A stretch of DNA of 64,000 bases from Methylobacterium sp. Leaf117. Lineage in GTDB: Bacteria > Pseudomonadota > Alphaproteobacteria > Rhizobiales > Beijerinckiaceae. The notes under the pieces were generated by a model. That model made no database searches, was not told where the DNA came from, and saw nothing but the letters and a program-made list of their open reading frames with translations. Made by a program: the position numbers and the translations under genes. Shown in pieces: positions 62,955-64,000 of the stretch; within the stretch, counting starts at the first letter, position 1, and each line of letters starts with the position of its first letter. The stretch spans positions 71,380-135,379 of the forward strand of contig NZ_LMNL01000040.1 of the NCBI RefSeq assembly GCF_001422985.1, read 5' to 3'.

Positions 62955-63356
62955 AAGAGCGGAGGCTTGCGGCTCGCTACGAGCCAACTCGCGGCGACTT
63001 CGAAGCAAGCGTCCGCTTTATCAACTCGCGCACCCCAAAGCTGACAGGCCGAAAACCTGAAGAGTTTCGGGCGCCGCGAGGCGTACGAAAGTCGTGGAAG
63101 AACGAACCCGCGGGATGGCAGGCGCAGAGCTATGGGGATTTTGGCAGACCGTCGTCCCCAACGAGGGACGGAAGGCGCGTGAACACCGTCGCCGGGGTGC
63201 CTGAGCGCTTCCGGATTGCCCGGTCTCCGGCCTTTGGCGGAGCGCGACAGGGTCGGGCGACAGCGTTCGTGAAGACCATTCCGGCGTTCGGCACGCGGAG
63301 AGGCGTACCCCGAGGTGCGCCTCCTCGGATGTGTGGTGGTGCTAGGCCATGCCGGG
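62955..63356. other. gene-free stretch before IS91 remnant, with GTCCGCTT octamer
   Basis: About 400 bases. GTCCGCTT is at 63011-63018. No supported gene; the right part presumably includes the end of the IS91-type element, but no defined terminus was recognised. Confidence 0.45.
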
Positions 63357-63846
63357 TCATGGCGTACACGCCCGGTTCGGTGCGGCGCTGAACGGCGGCC
63401 CGCGCGGCTGGTACCAGCCTGCGAAGGAGCCGACGGTTCTCATGGGACCGCCGCAGCAGGGGCAAGGCTCTCGCACGTCGGTGGCAGCGTCTCGCGCGTC
63501 CGGCTCAGAGTCGGTGGATCGCGGCGGGGGCGGTGTGCCGAGGATCGCGCGGATGTGGGCCAGACCGGCCTTCCGGTTCGAGCCGGCGAGGAAGCCGTAG
63601 TGCCGGATGCGGTGGAAGCCGCGCGGCAGGACATGGAGGAGGAAGCGCCTGATGAACTCCCCGGCGGACAGGGTCATGACCCGCGCCTGCCCGCCCTCTT
63701 CGCACCGGTAGTCCTTGACCCGGAAGCTGACGTTCGCTCCGTCGAAGGCGAGGATGCGTCGGCTGGAGATGGCCACGCGGTGGGTGTAGCGCGACAGGTA
63801 GGCGAGCACGGCCTTCGGTCCGGCGAAGGGCGGTTTGGCGTAGACT
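63357..63846 (-). pseudogene. IS91-family transposase, 5'-truncated
   Basis: The C-terminal part of a Y2-type (HUH) rolling-circle transposase. VYAKPPFAGPKAVLAYLSRY includes the two catalytic tyrosines spaced YLSRY, followed by THRVAIS, VSFRVKDYRCEEGGQ, a zinc-binding CPCCGGPM and the C-terminus. The HUH-containing N-terminal part is missing: the coding match stops near 63846 where unrelated DNA with IS-end-like sequence begins. Not functional. Confidence 0.75.
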
Positions 63847-64000
63847 GTCCGACGTCAGCACCTGTGGGACAGATTGAGGGTCTTCACGAAGGGAGGATGG
63901 CTGGTTCATCGTAGCCCCTGAGGAGCGAAGATGAAGCAGACATCCGGACCGGCCAAGAAGCCGGCAGGAACACGCCCCAGACCTTCGCCTTGCGGCAGGC
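63846..64000 (+). mobile_element. probable left end of another insertion sequence
   Basis: Directly where the IS91 coding match stops, the sequence reads TGTCCGACGTCAGCACC and contains an inverted pair TGTCC/GGGACA. An ATG at 63931 with GAGGAGCGAAG upstream opens MKQTSGPAKKPAG, which resembles the start of an IS3-type orfA, and runs to the window edge. The element seems to have inserted in the IS91 transposase. Too short for a firm family call. Confidence 0.4.

Overview
The window is high-GC alphaproteobacterial DNA. Its gene content points to Methylobacterium/Methylorubrum or a close relative: many LOV/PAS-HWE histidine kinases, DUF6894 proteins, tandem universal stress proteins, a phosphoketolase-acetate kinase pair, and a large alkanesulfonate/sulfone scavenging locus. 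The genus is an inference from gene content; there is no rRNA or marker gene here. I see no tRNA, rRNA or CRISPR array.

Positions 1-22 kb form a stress and low-oxygen block: the end of a GGDEF-EAL protein, a cupin, two small cytochromes c, a lipoyl-like domain protein, a LOV histidine kinase with two tiny overlapping partner genes, two tandem-UspA proteins, LysR, OsmC, a FixK/FNR-type regulator, DUF2934 and DUF1003 proteins, divergent xfp/ackA, and a BON protein. Five sites matching TTNNNCTGGATCA(A/C) lie in front of the lipoyl gene, both usp genes, xfp/ackA and the BON gene. The FixK-like protein at 8163 has the E..SR recognition helix expected to read such sites, so a local regulon is likely. 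The same block also holds decayed genes: a hybrid histidine kinase with several frameshifts plus a nonsense codon (16.0-18.1 kb), a frameshifted small membrane protein, and a BON gene frameshifted at its 3' end.

Positions 22-39 kb are accessory: a second Crp-type regulator, DUF6894 proteins, a hybrid histidine kinase, SDR, DJ-1/PfpI and catalase-like stress proteins, a secreted phospholipase-A2-like protein, a catalase-like pseudogene, an LLM flavin oxidoreductase, a GH15 glycosidase, an SMP-30 protein, a tyrosine recombinase, and a TetR-amidase pair with two matching operator-like sites.

Positions 39-63 kb are a sulfur island. It has a family 2 encapsulin shell (with a cyclic-nucleotide-binding-like domain) overlapping a SufS-type cysteine desulfurase that carries a ~280-residue disordered N-terminal extension (the cargo), a serine acetyltransferase, a SoxC/SorA-type sulfite dehydrogenase with its cytochrome c, three sulfonate-type ABC uptake sets (one only a binding protein), a split YeeE/YedE transporter, metNIQ, three LLM-class flavin monooxygenases and an SfnB-like flavin dehydrogenase. 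Read together: organosulfur compounds are imported and desulfonated to sulfite, excess sulfite is oxidised, sulfur is fixed into cysteine, and the encapsulated desulfurase may release and store sulfur inside the shell.

The right edge holds an IS91-type transposase remnant cut by another probable insertion sequence. Several gene-poor stretches share the octamer AAGCGGAC/GTCCGCTT, which looks like the trace of a degenerate intergenic repeat family.
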